Below are positions 18,528 through 26,786 of a DNA stretch of 64,000 bases, piece by piece; positions within the stretch are counted from its first letter, which is position 1, and each line of letters begins with the position of its first letter. Source of the stretch: Streptomyces griseorubiginosus (GTDB lineage: Bacteria > Actinomycetota > Actinomycetes > Streptomycetales > Streptomycetaceae); NCBI RefSeq assembly GCF_001514195.1, contig NZ_KQ948746.1, forward strand, positions 124,001 through 188,000, given 5' to 3'. The notes under the pieces were generated by a model, which saw only the letters and a list, made by a program, of their open reading frames with translations, was not told where the DNA came from and did not search any database. The translations under genes were made by a program, and so were the position numbers.

Positions 18528-18836
18528 GTGACGTCACCCGCTCCCGTAGAGATCGAACGCACCGAGTCGGCGGAGGAGGTCTTCGCCGTACCCGAGCCGG
18601 ACGTCCCCTGGGTCACGATCGTCCACAACGACCCGGTCAACCTCATGAGCTACGTGACCTACGTCTTCCAGACGTACTTCGGGTACTCGAAGGACAAGGC
18701 CACCAAGCTCATGATGGACGTCCACCACAAGGGCCGGGCGGTCGTCTCCAGCGGCAGCCGCGAGGAGATGGAGCGCGACGTGCAGGCGATGCACGGCTAC
18801 GGTCTGTGGGCCACCCTCCAGCAGGACCGGAAGTAG
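18528..18836 (+). CDS. clpS: ATP-dependent Clp protease adaptor ClpS
   Basis: The 102-aa protein is taken from the GTG at 18528; an in-frame ATG at 18519 is an alternative. The core VTIVHNDPVNLMSYVTYVFQTYFG is the N-degron-binding ClpS signature, and HHKGRAVVSSGSREEMERDVQAMHGYGLWATL completes the fold. ClpS delivers N-end-rule substrates to ClpC/ClpA-ClpP. It is divergent from pncB and followed by a repeat-rich spacer and a DUF2017 gene, a common actinobacterial order. Confidence 0.94.
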   Translation: MTSPAPVEIERTESAEEVFAVPEPDVPWVTIVHNDPVNLMSYVTYVFQTYFGYSKDKATKLMMDVHHKGRAVVSSGSREEMERDVQAMHGYGLWATLQQDRK

Positions 18837-19273
18837 CGCGTCCACTCCGTGCGCGCCCCCTGGAACCGCCCCGGCGTCCCGGGAGCCTGCGCGCACGAGG
18901 CCGCCTCCGCCCCCGGGCCTTACGGCCACCTCCCCGGCCTTACGGCCCCCGGTCCTACGGCCACCCCCCGGCCTTACGGCCACCCCACCGCCTCGTCCGT
19001 CTCGCGACCGCCCGCACCGGACCCCGCTCGAACCCGCCGGACCCCGCTCGAACCCGCCCGACACCGATGGATCCCCGCTCGACCCCGCTCGAACCCGCCC
19101 GACACCGATGGATCCCCGCTCGACACCGCTCGAACCCGCCCGACACCGATGGATCCCCGCTCGACACCGCTCGAACCCGCCCGACACCGATCGGCCTCCG
19201 CTCGAACCCGCCCGACCCCGTTCGCGAAGCACCCGCCCCGCCCGGCCGACCTGATCCCCGAGGACACTCCCTG
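18837..19273 (+). repeat. repeat-filled spacer with a 41-bp tandem repeat
   Basis: The 437-bp gap between clpS and the DUF2017 gene holds two repeat classes. Around 18920-18985 a short unit ending in CCTTACGGCCACC recurs about four times. Around 19020-19215 a 41-bp unit recurs: its core ACACCGATGG begins at 19061, 19102 and 19143, with a variant at 19184, so the period is exactly 41. The unit length is not divisible by three, so each copy shifts the reading frame. This argues against a real coding region. Confidence 0.85.
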
Positions 19274-19876
19274 ATGCCAGGAACCTTCGAACCGATCCCC
19301 GGCGGCGGCGCGGCCGTCGCCCTCGACGAGGTCGAGATCTCCATCATCCGGTCGCTGGCCGTCCAGCTCCTCGAACTCATCGGGCCGGGGCCCGCCGAGG
19401 ACGCCCCCGACGACCCGCTCGCCGAGCTCTTCGCCGAGGGGCCGAGCGAGCCGCCCTCCGACCCGGTGCTCAAGCGGCTGTTCCCGGACGCCTACAGCGA
19501 CCCCGAGGGCACGCCGGAGGCCGCGGCCGCCGAGGAACAGCGGGCCTACTCCTCGGAGTTCCGCCGCTACACCGAGAACGACCTGCGGGCCGGCAAGCGC
19601 GAGAACGCCCTCGCGGTGGTCCGCACCCTGGACGCGCTCCAGGTCGCGGGCGACGGCGGGGCCGTCCTCAAGCTGTCGGCCGACGAGTCCCGGCAGTGGC
19701 TCGGCGCCCTCAACGACCTGCGCCTTGCGATCGGCTCCCGCCTCGACATCACCGACGAGGAGGACACCGACCTCCTCTACCGGCTCCCTGACGAGGACCC
19801 GCGCAAGCCCATGGTGATGGCCTACCTCTGGCTCGGCGGCCTCCAGGAGACCCTCGTGACGACCCTTATGCCGTGA
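19274..19876 (+). CDS. DUF2017-family protein
   Basis: The 200-aa acidic, mostly helical protein starts at ATG 19274 with GAGGACACTCC upstream. It opens with FEPIPGGGAAVALDEVEISIIRSLAVQLLEL and ends with a helical part near LGALNDLRLAIGSRLDITDEED. DUF2017 proteins regularly follow clpS in actinobacteria, which suggests a link to proteolysis, but no activity is known to me. The spacer before it carries the 41-bp repeat. Confidence 0.85.
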   Translation: MPGTFEPIPGGGAAVALDEVEISIIRSLAVQLLELIGPGPAEDAPDDPLAELFAEGPSEPPSDPVLKRLFPDAYSDPEGTPEAAAAEEQRAYSSEFRRYTENDLRAGKRENALAVVRTLDALQVAGDGGAVLKLSADESRQWLGALNDLRLAIGSRLDITDEEDTDLLYRLPDEDPRKPMVMAYLWLGGLQETLVTTLMP

Positions 19877-20361
19877 GATGTGACGGTTCTGTGTTCGCTC
19901 AGAGGACGCTCAAATCCGGATAACGATCACGTCACCACGCTGACGGCTTTCGTTCCACCCCCGCGCCCTTTGTCCGCTTCTCCCTGTGCCCTGCGCCACA
20001 TCGCGCCCGGGCGATCTCTGTTGCGGCCGTGATAAATCTTCACGACCGCCCGGCCGAACACCACCCTTATGTTCGCCCGGGTGCGCCACAGCGCCGGTAA
20101 CCGCCGGCCTGGCTCAGCGAACCCGGGGAGGCCCGAGCGCGCCCCCACGCCGCCCGGCACGCACTCTCGCCGCACCGGCCAAAGACCCACGTGGCTCCGC
20201 CACGAAGGCCTTCGTCCGGCACGCCGAGAGCATGCACCGAACGACGCGGGAGCGCACCCGGACTTCCCCGAGCCCGCTCACTCCATCAATCCGGGGGGAT
20301 CGAAACCCGATCCGTGGCCGACAAGAGGCCCGGGTCGGCATGGAGAAAGGCGCACCACACC
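19877..20361. other. 485-bp intergenic region before the amino-acid permease
   Basis: No supported gene is seen. The stretch is GC-rich with scattered AT-richer segments (around 19925 and 20030), where a promoter could lie. I found no strong palindrome or terminator. A moderate ribosome-binding site (GAGAAAGG) precedes the permease start. Confidence 0.4.
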
Positions 20362-21807
20362 ATGACCTCCGCTCAGGTCGACACAGGCTCGGGCCCCGGG
20401 TCCGAGAAGGCACCCGAAGAGGGGTACGAGCGCGGACTCGGCAGCCGCCAGGTCCAGATGATCGCGATCGGCGGCGCCATCGGCGTCGGGCTCTTCCTCA
20501 AGGCCGGGGCGAACATCGCCAAGGCCGGCCCCAGCCTCATCCTGATGTACGCCCTCGCCGGCGTGATCATCTTCTTCATCATGCGGGCCCTCGGCGAGCT
20601 GCTGCTCTACCGTCCGGTCTCCGGCTCCTTCGCCGAGTACTCCCGGGAGTTCCTCGGCCCGTTCTTCGGCTACTTCACCGGCTGGACGTACTGGCTGATG
20701 TGGGTCGTCACCGGCATGGCCGAGCTGACGGCCGCCGCGATCTACGTCCACTACTGGTTCCCGGGCATCCCGCAGTGGGTGACGGCCCTGGTCTTCCTGG
20801 TCGTCCTCTTCACCGCGAACCTGATCTCGGTGAAGCTGTTCGGCGAGATCGAGTTCTGGGCCTCCATGATCAAGGTCACCGCCCTCATCGGCATGATCGT
20901 GATCGGCCTCGGCGTCCTCACCTTCGGCTTCAGCGACGCCGGTGACACCGCCGCCGTCTCCAACCTGTGGGCGTTCGACGGCTTCTTCCCCCACGGCATC
21001 GGCTCGTCCCTGATGACCCTCCAGGGCGTCATGTTCGCCTACCTCGCCGTCGAGCTCGTCGGCGTCACCGCGGGCGAGTCCGAGAACCCCGAGAAGACGC
21101 TCCCCAAGGCCATCAACACCCTCCCGTGGCGGATCGCCCTCTTCTACGTCGGCGCGCTCACCGTCATCCTCTGCGTCGTGAAGTGGACCGAGTTCGCCCC
21201 CGGCGTCTCCCCGTTCGTCGAGGCCTTCGCGAAGATAGGCATCCCGGCGGGCGCCGGCATCGTCAACTTCGTCGTCCTCACCGCGGCCCTGTCCTCCTGC
21301 AACTCCGGCATGTACTCCACCGGCCGCATGCTGCGGAACCTCGCCGACAGCGCGGAGGCCCCCGCGGCCTTCGGCAGGCTGTCCGCCACCAAGACCCCCG
21401 CGCTGGGCATCACCGTGTCGGTGCTCTTCATGGGCATCGGCGTGGTCCTGAACTACGTCGTCCCGGAGAAGGCGTTCAACTACGTCACCTCGGTCGCTGT
21501 CGGCGCCGGCATCTGGACCTGGCTCATGATCCTCGTCAGCCACGTCCTCTACCGCCGCGCGGTCACCGCGGGCCGCCTGCCCGCCTCCTCCTTCCCGGCG
21601 CCGGGCGGCTCGGTGGGCTCCTGGATCGCCATCGTGTTCCTGCTCTTCGTGACCGGCCTGATCATGAAGGACTCCGAGTCCCGGATCAGCCTGTACGTGC
21701 TCGCCGTGTGGGCCGTGATCCTCTGCGTCGGCTGGGTCGTGCTGAAGGCCCGGAACCCCCAGGTCGCGGACCGGCAGAAGCCGGAATTCGAGAAGGTCTC
21801 CAGTTAG
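20362..21807 (+). CDS. amino-acid permease, APC superfamily (CycA/GABA-permease-like)
   Basis: The 481-aa protein starts at ATG 20362 and has about 12 predicted membrane helices. Helix 1 carries the unwound substrate-binding motif IAIGGAIGVGLFLKAG, and the conserved GELLLYRPVSGSFAEYSREFLG and GVTAGESENPEKTLPKAINTLPWRI segments are typical of the amino-acid transporter family. It is a proton-coupled importer. Substrate candidates include D-Ala/D-Ser/Gly, asparagine or GABA and cannot be resolved here. Confidence 0.9.
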   Translation: MTSAQVDTGSGPGSEKAPEEGYERGLGSRQVQMIAIGGAIGVGLFLKAGANIAKAGPSLILMYALAGVIIFFIMRALGELLLYRPVSGSFAEYSREFLGPFFGYFTGWTYWLMWVVTGMAELTAAAIYVHYWFPGIPQWVTALVFLVVLFTANLISVKLFGEIEFWASMIKVTALIGMIVIGLGVLTFGFSDAGDTAAVSNLWAFDGFFPHGIGSSLMTLQGVMFAYLAVELVGVTAGESENPEKTLPKAINTLPWRIALFYVGALTVILCVVKWTEFAPGVSPFVEAFAKIGIPAGAGIVNFVVLTAALSSCNSGMYSTGRMLRNLADSAEAPAAFGRLSATKTPALGITVSVLFMGIGVVLNYVVPEKAFNYVTSVAVGAGIWTWLMILVSHVLYRRAVTAGRLPASSFPAPGGSVGSWIAIVFLLFVTGLIMKDSESRISLYVLAVWAVILCVGWVVLKARNPQVADRQKPEFEKVSS

Positions 21808-21890
21808 GGAGCGCCCCGGCGCGTCCGGCATATGGGCTGCCCCGTACCACTCCTCGGTACCGGGCAGCCCTTCTGCTTATCCTGACCACC

Positions 21891-22313
21891 ATGCTGACCA
21901 TCACCCAGGCCCTCGTGGACCAGATCGTCGCGCACGCCCGCAAGGACCACCCCGACGAGGCGTGCGGAGTCGTCGCGGGCCCGGCCGGCTCGGACCGCCC
22001 GGAGCGCTTCATCCCGATGCTCAACGCGGCGATGTCCCCGACCTTCTACGAGTTCGACTCCGGCGACCTCCTCAAGCTCTACCGCGAGATGGACGACCGC
22101 GACGAGGAGCCGGTGATCGTCTACCACTCCCACACCGCGACCGAGGCCTACCCCTCCCGCACCGACATCTCCTACGCCAACGAGCCCGGCGCCCACTACG
22201 TCCTGGTCTCCACCGCGGACACCGACGGCCTCGGCGACTTCCAGTTCCGCTCGTACCGGATCGTGGAAGGCGAGGTCACGGAGGAGGAGGTCACGGTCGT
22301 CGAGGCCTACTGA
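21891..22313 (+). CDS. JAMM/Mov34 metallopeptidase, Mec-type sulfur-carrier processing enzyme
   Basis: The 140-aa protein has the complete JAMM zinc site: E23, H79-x-H81-x7-S89-x2-D92 (YHSHTATEAYPSRTD). In M. tuberculosis the homologue Mec+ cleaves cysteine from the CysO-cysteine adduct, and the P. fluorescens relative QbsD trims extra C-terminal residues from a sulfur carrier. The downstream neighbours are CysO- and CysM-like, so it should act in the CysO route of cysteine synthesis. It may also trim the two residues after the CysO di-glycine. Confidence 0.92.
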   Translation: MLTITQALVDQIVAHARKDHPDEACGVVAGPAGSDRPERFIPMLNAAMSPTFYEFDSGDLLKLYREMDDRDEEPVIVYHSHTATEAYPSRTDISYANEPGAHYVLVSTADTDGLGDFQFRSYRIVEGEVTEEEVTVVEAY

Positions 22314-22392
22314 TCTCACAGTCCGGTCAGAATCCATCCAGTATGCGAGATCACACTCCGGGACCCGGACCGGGAATCGATACGATGAGCCC

Positions 22393-22488
22393 ATGGTTCT
22401 GAACGACGTGAGCGAGAAGGCGCCGAGCATCCTGCTCGTGGCGCGGCTGCACGTCGACCTGTGCAGGCTGAACAGCGCCATCTGTTGA
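22393..22488 (+). CDS. cysteine-containing leader peptide upstream of cysO-cysM
   Basis: This 31-codon frame starts at ATG 22393 and ends in LHVDLCRLNSAIC-stop, with Cys at codons 24 and 31. The pattern (His-Val-Asp-Leu...Ser-Ala-x-Cys at the end) matches the short putative leader peptides I recall in front of sulfur and cysteine genes of Streptomyces. It lies 88 bp upstream of cysO. The likely role is cysteine-responsive attenuation: ribosome pausing at Cys codons would change downstream RNA folding. Confidence 0.7.
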   Translation: MVLNDVSEKAPSILLVARLHVDLCRLNSAIC

Positions 22489-22576
22489 CGTTCCCTGCCG
22501 CCGTACGGCCGTGAGCCGCGGCGCGCGTCGTCGTGCGCCCACCCGACCAGACACCTTCCGACAGGAGCCCGCAACC

Positions 22577-22855
22577 ATGGCCATCGAGGTCCGCATCCCG
22601 ACCATCCTCCGCACCTACACCGACGGCCAGAAGGCGGTGGAGGGCAACGGGACCACCCTCGCCGAGCTCTTCGCCGACCTCGAGACCCGGCACGCGGGCG
22701 TCCAGGCCCGCATCGTGGACGGCGGCGAGCTGCGCCGCTTCGTCAACGTCTACCTGAACGACGAGGACGTCCGCTTCCTCGACGGGATCAACACCAAGCT
22801 CACCGACGGCGACAACGTCACGATCCTGCCGGCCGTGGCCGGCGGCATGGCCTGA
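22577..22855 (+). CDS. cysO: sulfur-carrier protein, CysO-like (MoaD/ThiS family)
   Basis: The 92-aa ubiquitin-fold protein (VRIPTILRTYTDGQKAVEGNGTTLAELF ... LTDGDNVTILPAVAGG) is made as a thiocarboxylate at the terminal Gly and donates sulfur to O-phosphoserine on CysM. The gene encodes two residues, Met-Ala, after the di-glycine, so a trimming step is needed before activation; the JAMM protein encoded upstream is the natural candidate. It lies 6 bp upstream of cysM. The activating enzyme (MoeZ) is not in this window. Confidence 0.92.
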   Translation: MAIEVRIPTILRTYTDGQKAVEGNGTTLAELFADLETRHAGVQARIVDGGELRRFVNVYLNDEDVRFLDGINTKLTDGDNVTILPAVAGGMA

Positions 22856-22861
22856 TCGTCG

Positions 22862-23812
22862 ATGCGTTACGACTCCCCGCTGGCCGCGGTGGGCAACACC
22901 CCTCTGGTGCGCCTGCCGCGGCTGTCGCCGTCCGCCGACGTCCGCATCTGGGCCAAGCTGGAGGACCGCAACCCCACCGGCTCGGTCAAGGACCGCCCCG
23001 CCCTGCACATGATCGAGCAGGCGGAGAAGGACGGCCGGCTGACCCCGGGCTGCACGATCCTGGAGCCCACCTCCGGCAACACCGGCATCTCCCTCGCCAT
23101 GGCGGCGAAGCTCAAGGGCTACCGGATCGTCTGCGTGATGCCCGAGAACACCTCGCAGGAGCGCCGGGACCTGCTCGCCATGTGGGGCGCCGAGATCATC
23201 TCCTCGCCGGCCGCGGGCGGCTCCAACACCGCCGTACGGGTCGCCAAGGAGCTGTCCGCCGAGCACCCCGACTGGGTGATGCTCTACCAGTACGGCAACC
23301 CGGACAACGCCGGCGCCCACTACGCCACCACCGGCCCGGAGATCCTCGCCGACCTCCCCTCGGTCACCCACTTCGTCGCCGGCCTCGGCACCACCGGCAC
23401 CCTGATGGGCGTCGGCCGCTACCTGCGCGAGCACAAGCCGGACGTGAGGATCGTCGCCGCCGAGCCGCGCTACGACGACCTCGTGTACGGGCTCCGCAAC
23501 CTCGACGAGGGCTTCGTACCGGAGCTGTACGACGCGTCCGTCCTCACCACCCGCTTCTCGGTCGGCTCCGCGGACGCGGTCACCCGCACCCGTGAGCTCC
23601 TCCAGCAGGAGGGCATCTTCGCGGGCGTCTCCACGGGCGCCGCCCTGCACGCGGCGATCGGCGTCGGCAACAAGGCGGTCAAGGCGGGGGAGCCCGCCGA
23701 CATCGTCTTCGTGGTGGCCGACGGCGGCTGGAAGTACCTGTCGACCGGCGTCTACACGGCGGCCACGACGGAGGAAGCCATCGAAACGTTGCATGGTCAA
23801 CTCTGGGCGTGA
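22862..23812 (+). CDS. cysM: CysO-dependent cysteine synthase
   Basis: The 316-aa PLP-dependent protein has the Schiff-base lysine K43 in NPTGSVKDRP, the substrate-binding TSGNTG loop and the glycine-rich phosphate loop GLGTTGTLMG. M. tuberculosis CysM uses O-phosphoserine and CysO thiocarboxylate rather than sulfide. The adjacent cysO and JAMM genes suggest the same here, making cysteine formation less dependent on free sulfide. It starts 6 bp after cysO, clearly in one operon. Confidence 0.95.
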   Translation: MRYDSPLAAVGNTPLVRLPRLSPSADVRIWAKLEDRNPTGSVKDRPALHMIEQAEKDGRLTPGCTILEPTSGNTGISLAMAAKLKGYRIVCVMPENTSQERRDLLAMWGAEIISSPAAGGSNTAVRVAKELSAEHPDWVMLYQYGNPDNAGAHYATTGPEILADLPSVTHFVAGLGTTGTLMGVGRYLREHKPDVRIVAAEPRYDDLVYGLRNLDEGFVPELYDASVLTTRFSVGSADAVTRTRELLQQEGIFAGVSTGAALHAAIGVGNKAVKAGEPADIVFVVADGGWKYLSTGVYTAATTEEAIETLHGQLWA

Positions 23813-23920
23813 TCAGCCACCCCAGGGGCGCGGGGCTGTGTTGAATATGCGGCTCCGCCGCGTGGGCGCGACCAGCCCCCACTGGCCCGCAGACAGGTAA
23901 CCGGCCCCGCCAGCGGAGCG
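23813..23920. repeat. dispersed Streptomyces extragenic repeat
   Basis: The short gap between cysM and the convergent PemK-like gene holds CCCCAGGGGCGCGGGGCTGT followed by GGCTCCGCCGCGTGGGCGCGACCAG. This is a variant of the GGGGCGCGGGG element that recurs at 39.9, 44.6, 44.9 and 45.0 kb. Confidence 0.6.
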
Positions 23921-24373
23921 CTACGTCGCGAGGTGTCGGACCTGGTCCCACAGGACCGGGTCCACCACTCCGGCCTTGCGGCGGAAGTCCCCGACCCGCA
24001 CCTGACGCAGCTCGTTCGTCTCCAGGAAGCTCGCGCGGCCCCGCGCGTCGCCCACCGAGCCCGGCGGCAACGGGATCACCCCGGCCCGCTCGTCGTGGTA
24101 CTTGCTGGTGATCTTCGCGACGGTGGCCCGCCGGCCGCGCACGGCCAGCACCAGACAGGGCCGGTCCTTGGCACCCGACCCGTCCTCGTACGGCACCTGT
24201 GCCCACCAGATCTCCGCGGGCCGCGGCCGCACCCCCGTCGAACGCCCGGAAGGCCTGGTCGTACGGTCCGCCCGCCCCCAGGGCCGGTGCCCCCGCCCCC
24301 ATCCGTCCACGAGCGTGGCGACGAGTCCGAGCAGTACCACCGCCGCGAGCGCGAGCCACCAGGACGTGTCCAT
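23921..24373 (-). CDS. membrane-anchored PemK/MazF-like protein
   Basis: The 150-aa protein has one N-terminal membrane helix (about residues 5-24, WLALAAVVLLGLVATLV) and a PemK/MazF-fold domain (about 50-150: PAEIWWAQVPYEDGSGAKDRPCLVLAVRG ... VAKITSKYHDE). MazF proteins are mRNA interferases. No antitoxin-like gene is adjacent and the domain is tethered to the membrane, so a classical toxin-antitoxin role is doubtful. The last gene upstream on this strand is far away, so it appears monocistronic. Confidence 0.8.
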   Translation of the reverse strand: MDTSWWLALAAVVLLGLVATLVDGWGRGHRPWGRADRTTRPSGRSTGVRPRPAEIWWAQVPYEDGSGAKDRPCLVLAVRGRRATVAKITSKYHDERAGVIPLPPGSVGDARGRASFLETNELRQVRVGDFRRKAGVVDPVLWDQVRHLAT

Positions 24374-24608
24374 GAGGACGACGGTACCGGCGCGCGATCA
24401 GCGCCGCGCGCCCTCTGCTCAAGCCGTTAGCGCGGTCACACTCCCTACGCGCCCTTGGTCCAGCCGAACCGGTGACAGCACAGGTGAGTTCGCCCACAAC
24501 AGCCCTTGGCGGAGGAGCGACCAGAGGTTTTGCGCCTTACGCTCGACGAACCGCACGACCCCCGTCTCCTTCCCAGAAAAGTTTCCCGCCAGCGGAGGTT
24601 TCTGCTTT

Positions 24609-25361
24609 ATGAAGCTCACCGTCGTCGGCTGCTCGGGGTCGTTCCCGTCCGCGGAATCGGCCTGCTCGAGCTACCTCGTCGAGGCCGACGGCTTCCGGCT
24701 GCTTCTCGACATGGGCAACGGTGCCCTTGGCGAGTTGCAGCGCCACTGCGGTCTCTACGACCTCGACGCGATCTTCCTCAGCCATCTGCACGCCGACCAC
24801 TGCATCGACATGTGCGCGTACTTCGTCGCGCGCTACTACCGCCACGACGGCGGCCGCTGCGACCCCATCCCGGTCTACGGCCCCGAAGGCACCGAACACC
24901 GTCTGACCACGGCCTACGCCGACACCCCCACCGCCTCCTCGATGAGCGAGGTCTTCGACTTCCACACGGTCAAGCCGTCCACCTTCGACATAGGCCCCTT
25001 CACGGTCCACACCGAGCGGGTGGCCCACCCGGTGGAGGCGTACGGCATCCGCGTCGAGCACGGCGGCAAGTCGCTCACGTACTCCGGCGACACCGGCCTC
25101 AGCCCCGCGCTCACCGAACTCGCCCGTGACACCGACCTGTTCCTGTGCGAGGCCGCCTTCACGCACGGCAAGGAGAACATCCCCGACCTGCACCTCAACG
25201 GCCGCGAGGCGGGAGAGACGGCGACCCGGGCAGGCGCCCGCCGCTTGGTCCTCACCCACATCCCCCCGTGGACCGACCCCCAGGTCAACCTCGCCGACGC
25301 GCGCGCGGTGTACGACGGCCCGGTGTCCCTGGCGGCGCCGAGACAGTCGTACGACATCTAG
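24609..25361 (+). CDS. metallo-beta-lactamase-fold hydrolase (RNase Z/ElaC-like superfamily)
   Basis: The 250-aa protein starts at ATG 24609. The metal motif is HLHADH (H59, H61, D63, H64), with further ligands likely at the His of VAHPVEAY, the Asp of YSGDTG and the His of LTHIPPW. The overall order resembles RNase Z-like and cyclic-nucleotide phosphodiesterase-like members, but the RNase Z exosite arm is missing. A plain MBL-fold hydrolase annotation is safest. A bidirectional terminator separates it from the convergent PTS gene. Confidence 0.85.
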   Translation: MKLTVVGCSGSFPSAESACSSYLVEADGFRLLLDMGNGALGELQRHCGLYDLDAIFLSHLHADHCIDMCAYFVARYYRHDGGRCDPIPVYGPEGTEHRLTTAYADTPTASSMSEVFDFHTVKPSTFDIGPFTVHTERVAHPVEAYGIRVEHGGKSLTYSGDTGLSPALTELARDTDLFLCEAAFTHGKENIPDLHLNGREAGETATRAGARRLVLTHIPPWTDPQVNLADARAVYDGPVSLAAPRQSYDI

Positions 25362-25373
25362 CCCCTACGACAT

Positions 25374-25415
25374 GCGAAGGCCCCCGGAGAGGTTCAGGAC
25401 TCCGGGGGCCTTCGC
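25374..25415. terminator. bidirectional terminator between MBL hydrolase and PTS IIC genes
   Basis: A perfect 16-bp stem (25374-25389 with 25400-25415) encloses a 10-nt loop, located 12 bp after the + strand stop and 17 bp after the - strand stop. It can serve both convergent genes. Confidence 0.88.
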
Positions 25416-25432
25416 ACGCGGTGCGGCTGCGC

Positions 25433-26686
25433 CTACGCCTTGGTGAGATCCTCGACCTCTTCCTCGGGCTCGCGACCGGGGGTGGGGAGGTTCCACTTGA
25501 TGATGGCGAAGCGGAAGACCGAGTAGTAGATCGCCGCGAACACCAGGCCGATGGGGATGATCATCCAGGGCTTGGTGGCCAGGTTCCAGTTGAGCGCGTA
25601 GTCGATGAAGCCCGCCGAGAAGTTGAAGCCCGCGTGGACCCCGAGGCCCCAGGTGACCGCCATGGACAGGGCGGTCAGCACCGCGTGGATCACGTACAGG
25701 AGCGGGGCGATGAACATGAACGAGAACTCGATCGGCTCGGTCACACCGGTCACGAAGGACGTCAGGGCGAGCGAGACCATCATGCCGGTCACGGCCTTGC
25801 GACGCTCCGGGCGAGCGGTGTGCGCGATGGCCATCGCGGCGGCGGGCAGACCGAACATCATGATCGGGAAGAAGCCGGACATGAACATTCCGGCGGTGGG
25901 GTCACCAGCCAGGAAGCGGCTGTAGTCACCGTGGACGACCTGTCCGGCGGCGTCCTTGAAGTCGCCGAGCTGGAACCACGCCACCGTGTTCACGAACTGG
26001 TGCATGCCGATGGGGATGAGCGCGCGGTTGATCGCGCCGAACAGCGCGGCGCCGAAGGAGCCCAGGCCCGTCATCCACTCGCCGAAGTTGCTGATGCCCT
26101 CGCCGATCGGCTCCCAGACCAGCCCGAAGAAGACGCCGACTGCGACACCGACGAAGGCCATGATGATCGGTACGAGACGACGGCCGTTGAAGAAGCCGAG
26201 CCAGTCCACCAGCTTCTTGCGGTGGTACCGCTGCCACAGGACCGCCGAGAGCAGACCCATGATGATGCCGCCGAGGACACCGGGGTTGTTGTAGGTCGCG
26301 GCTATGTCCGCACCCTTGGTGATCTTGGCCTCGGTGACCGGGAACGACTCCAGGACCTTGCTGTAGACCAGGAAGCCCACCAGCGCGGCAAGCGCGGTCG
26401 AGCCGTCGGCCTTCTTGGCGAAGCCGATGGCCACGCCGATGCAGAACAGCATCGGCAGGGCGCCGGTGATGGCGCCGCCCGCGTTGGCGAAGACCGACGC
26501 GACCTTGTCCCAGCCCAGGCCGTCCTTGCCGAACACGTCATCTTGGCCGAGCCGGACCATAAGCCCCGCGGCCGGCAACACGGCGATCGGCAGCTGAAGG
26601 CTTCGGCCTACCTTCTGCAGGCCCTGAAACAGGCCTGATCCCCGCTTCTTCGCGGGCGGCGCCGTGGGCGCGGTGGCGGTGCTCAT
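25433..26686 (-). CDS. nagE2: PTS sugar transporter IIC component, GlcNAc type (NagE2-like)
   Basis: The 417-aa glucose-family EIIC has about 10 membrane segments and a PTS_EIIC core (LQKVGRSLQLPIAVLPAAGLMVRLGQ, GMHQFVNTVAWFQ, GVTEPIEFSFMFIAPLLYVIHAVLT). It imports and, with IIB, phosphorylates N-acetylglucosamine. In S. coelicolor the GlcNAc permease NagE2 lies beside NagE1 and NagF in this arrangement and is under DasR control. Two dre-like sites lie immediately upstream. The nagE1/nagE2 order is assigned by position from memory. Confidence 0.87.
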   Translation of the reverse strand: MSTATAPTAPPAKKRGSGLFQGLQKVGRSLQLPIAVLPAAGLMVRLGQDDVFGKDGLGWDKVASVFANAGGAITGALPMLFCIGVAIGFAKKADGSTALAALVGFLVYSKVLESFPVTEAKITKGADIAATYNNPGVLGGIIMGLLSAVLWQRYHRKKLVDWLGFFNGRRLVPIIMAFVGVAVGVFFGLVWEPIGEGISNFGEWMTGLGSFGAALFGAINRALIPIGMHQFVNTVAWFQLGDFKDAAGQVVHGDYSRFLAGDPTAGMFMSGFFPIMMFGLPAAAMAIAHTARPERRKAVTGMMVSLALTSFVTGVTEPIEFSFMFIAPLLYVIHAVLTALSMAVTWGLGVHAGFNFSAGFIDYALNWNLATKPWMIIPIGLVFAAIYYSVFRFAIIKWNLPTPGREPEEEVEDLTKA

Positions 26687-26702
26687 AACGCTTCCTCCAT
26701 CG

Positions 26703-26735
26703 GGTGGTCTACACCACTCAGTGGTGTAGACCTGT
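26703..26735. promoter_or_regulatory. tandem DasR-responsive (dre) operators upstream of nagE2
   Basis: GGTGGTCTACACCACT (26703-26718) and AGTGGTGTAGACCTGT (26720-26735) are adjacent, inverted copies close to the dre consensus ACTGGTCTAGACCACT. They sit 17-49 bp upstream of the nagE2 start. DasR, a GntR-family repressor, releases dre on binding glucosamine-6-phosphate. Confidence 0.88.
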
Positions 26736-26786
26736 TGTACACGATGGGGGCGTTATAAGGAACCCGTCAGTTTTGCAACCGGAGGA

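Noticed and set aside
19020..19215. A CRISPR-like array
   Set aside because: The 41-bp units are contiguous with no spacers, and no cas genes are near.
18849..19273. A long open frame across the clpS-DUF2017 spacer
   Set aside because: It is built of the 41-bp repeats, which change frame at every unit, and has an Arg/Pro-rich composition typical of accidental high-GC frames.
23921..24373. A full toxin-antitoxin system
   Set aside because: No antitoxin-like neighbour is seen, so only the MazF-like protein itself is annotated.
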